Source of the DNA: Rhodoferax sp.
Lineage (GTDB): Bacteria > Pseudomonadota > Gammaproteobacteria > Burkholderiales > Burkholderiaceae_C
DNA: 5,617 nt
NCBI GenBank assembly: GCA_029946045.1
Contig: JAQSDS010000461.1
Span: 5,551 to 11,167 of the forward strand
Direction of reading: 5' to 3'
Within the stretch, counting starts at the first letter, position 1; each line of letters opens with the position of its first letter. A model generated the notes under the pieces. The model did not search any database. It worked only from the letters and a program-made list of their open reading frames with translations, and had not been told where the DNA came from. A program made the position numbers and the translations under genes. Below, in pieces: positions 4,788-5,617 of the stretch.

Positions 4788-5617
4788 ATGACATCATCCC
4801 AAATTCAAACTGACACCCAGCGTGTCGACCTTGGCATTCACGGCATGACGTGCGCGTCGTGTGTTGGACGCGCTGAGCGGGCCCTGAAAAAAGTGCCCGG
4901 TGTGCAAGAGGTCAGCGTCAATCTGGCCACCGAGTCGGCCCGTGTGATGGTGCTGCCATCGGACCAGATCGAGGCACGTCTCAAACGCGCGGTGCGCGAT
5001 GCGGGCTACGAGCCGGTGGCAGCCAATGCCGCCATCGATGCGCCGACAGAATCCAATTGGGCAGGGTTTTCACCCGTGGCGCTGGGGCTGGCGCTGTCCT
5101 TGCCCTTGATGTTGCCGATGCTGGGTGATCTTTTTGGACAGCACTGGATGCTGCCAGCCTGGATTCAGTTTGTATTGGCGACCCCGGTTCAGTTCGTTCT
5201 GGGCGCACGTTTTTACAAAGCAGGCTGGCATTCACTCAAGGCATGGAGCGGCAACATGGACCTGCTGGTGGCCATGGGTACCAGCGCCGGTTGGGCGCTT
5301 TCGGTCTGGCTATGGCTAAGTGCAAACCAAGGCACCATGCCGCACCTGTATTTTGAAGCCTCTGCCGTGGTGATCACGCTGGTGCTGCTAGGCAAATGGC
5401 TCGAAGCGCGAGCCAAACGCCAGACCACCTCTGCCATTCGCGCATTGCACGCCTTGCGGCCCGAAACAGCGCACTTGCTGGGGCTCGACGGCGAAGTGGA
5501 TGTGCCCATTGACGAAGTGCTAATGGGTGACGCGCTGGTGGTGCGACCGGGTGAGCGTTTTGCCGTGGATGGCCGTATCACCGAAGGCCAAACCCAGGTC
5601 GATGAATCGATGCTCAC
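4788..5617 (+). CDS. copA: Copper-translocating P-type ATPase, 5' part (runs off the window)
   Basis: The first 276 residues of a P1B-type ATPase, which uses ATP to move Cu(I) out of the cytoplasm across the inner membrane. The N-terminus has one heavy-metal-associated domain, with GMTCASC at 19-25 (Cys22 and Cys25) and GY at 73-74. Four membrane helices follow, at about 93-112, 123-142, 157-179 and 188-205. [14 protein letters not shown] (156-169) is typical of Cu(I) ATPases. The actuator domain begins after about 206 and shows [11 protein letters not shown] (252-262). The window ends at VDESML, just before the expected TGE catalytic loop, so the CPC metal-binding motif, the DKTGT phosphorylation site and the nucleotide-binding domain lie outside. 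No frameshift is seen. ATG 4788 lacks a good Shine-Dalgarno; an in-frame TGA at 4755 leaves only a TTG at 4761 as an alternative. It diverges from copZ, its likely copper donor. Confidence 0.92.
   Translation, partial: MTSSQIQTDTQRVDLGIHGMTCASCVGRAERALKKVPGVQEVSVNLATESARVMVLPSDQIEARLKRAVRDAGYEPVAANAAIDAPTESNWAGFSPVALGLALSLPLMLPMLGDLFGQHWMLPAWIQFVLATPVQFVLGARFYKAGWHSLKAWSGNMDLLVAMGTSAGWALSVWLWLSANQGTMPHLYFEASAVVITLVLLGKWLEARAKRQTTSAIRALHALRPETAHLLGLDGEVDVPIDEVLMGDALVVRPGERFAVDGRITEGQTQVDESML

Overview
The window looks like chromosomal DNA from a betaproteobacterium, most likely of the Comamonadaceae (Rhodoferax/Polaromonas-like). The evidence is moderately high GC, dense short-spaced genes, and the combination of NnrU, DUF2788, DUF2189, RdgC and DUF2892 proteins in forms typical of that group. 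The genus is inferred from recognition of protein style, not from a search. It holds nine protein-coding genes, one cut by the right edge, and no RNA gene, CRISPR array or insertion sequence that I can support.

Layout. An NnrU-family membrane protein (25-603, +) converges on a two-gene membrane-protein operon (DUF2189 then DUF2788, 1812-722, -). Two imperfect copies of a palindromic GGTCAGA...TCTGACC repeat lie between them. Upstream of the operon on the same strand is a secreted, Met/His-rich Spy/CpxP-like (LTXXQ) protein (2461-1919, -) followed by tandem hairpins. It diverges from rdgC (2649-3545, +), which encodes a nucleoid-associated modulator of RecA. rdgC ends one base from the stop of a DUF2892 membrane protein (3738-3547, -).

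The right third is a metal and regulatory module. copZ (4711-4514, -), a Crp/Fnr-type regulator (4501-3833, -) and DUF2892 follow each other on the minus strand. A Cu(I)-type P1B ATPase, copA (4788 to beyond the edge, +), diverges from copZ across a 76-bp gap. CopZ would carry Cu(I) to CopA for export, and the periplasmic Met/His-rich Spy-like protein could belong to the same stress response.

The most interesting signal is regulatory. DUF2892 has its own promoter-like stretch: a perfect dyad GTGAC-N4-GTCAC whose centre lies at -41.5 relative to a start site inferred from a TGTAAT -10 box, the classic class II Crp/Fnr activator position. The recognition helix of the adjacent regulator carries the R-E-x3-R triad of CRP, which suits a half-site beginning with G. 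Separately, a perfect FNR consensus (TTGAT-N4-ATCAA) lies inside copZ, 69 bp upstream of the regulator's start codon. Together these suggest that copper handling and oxygen or redox control are wired together here. I did not see a wholly new system.
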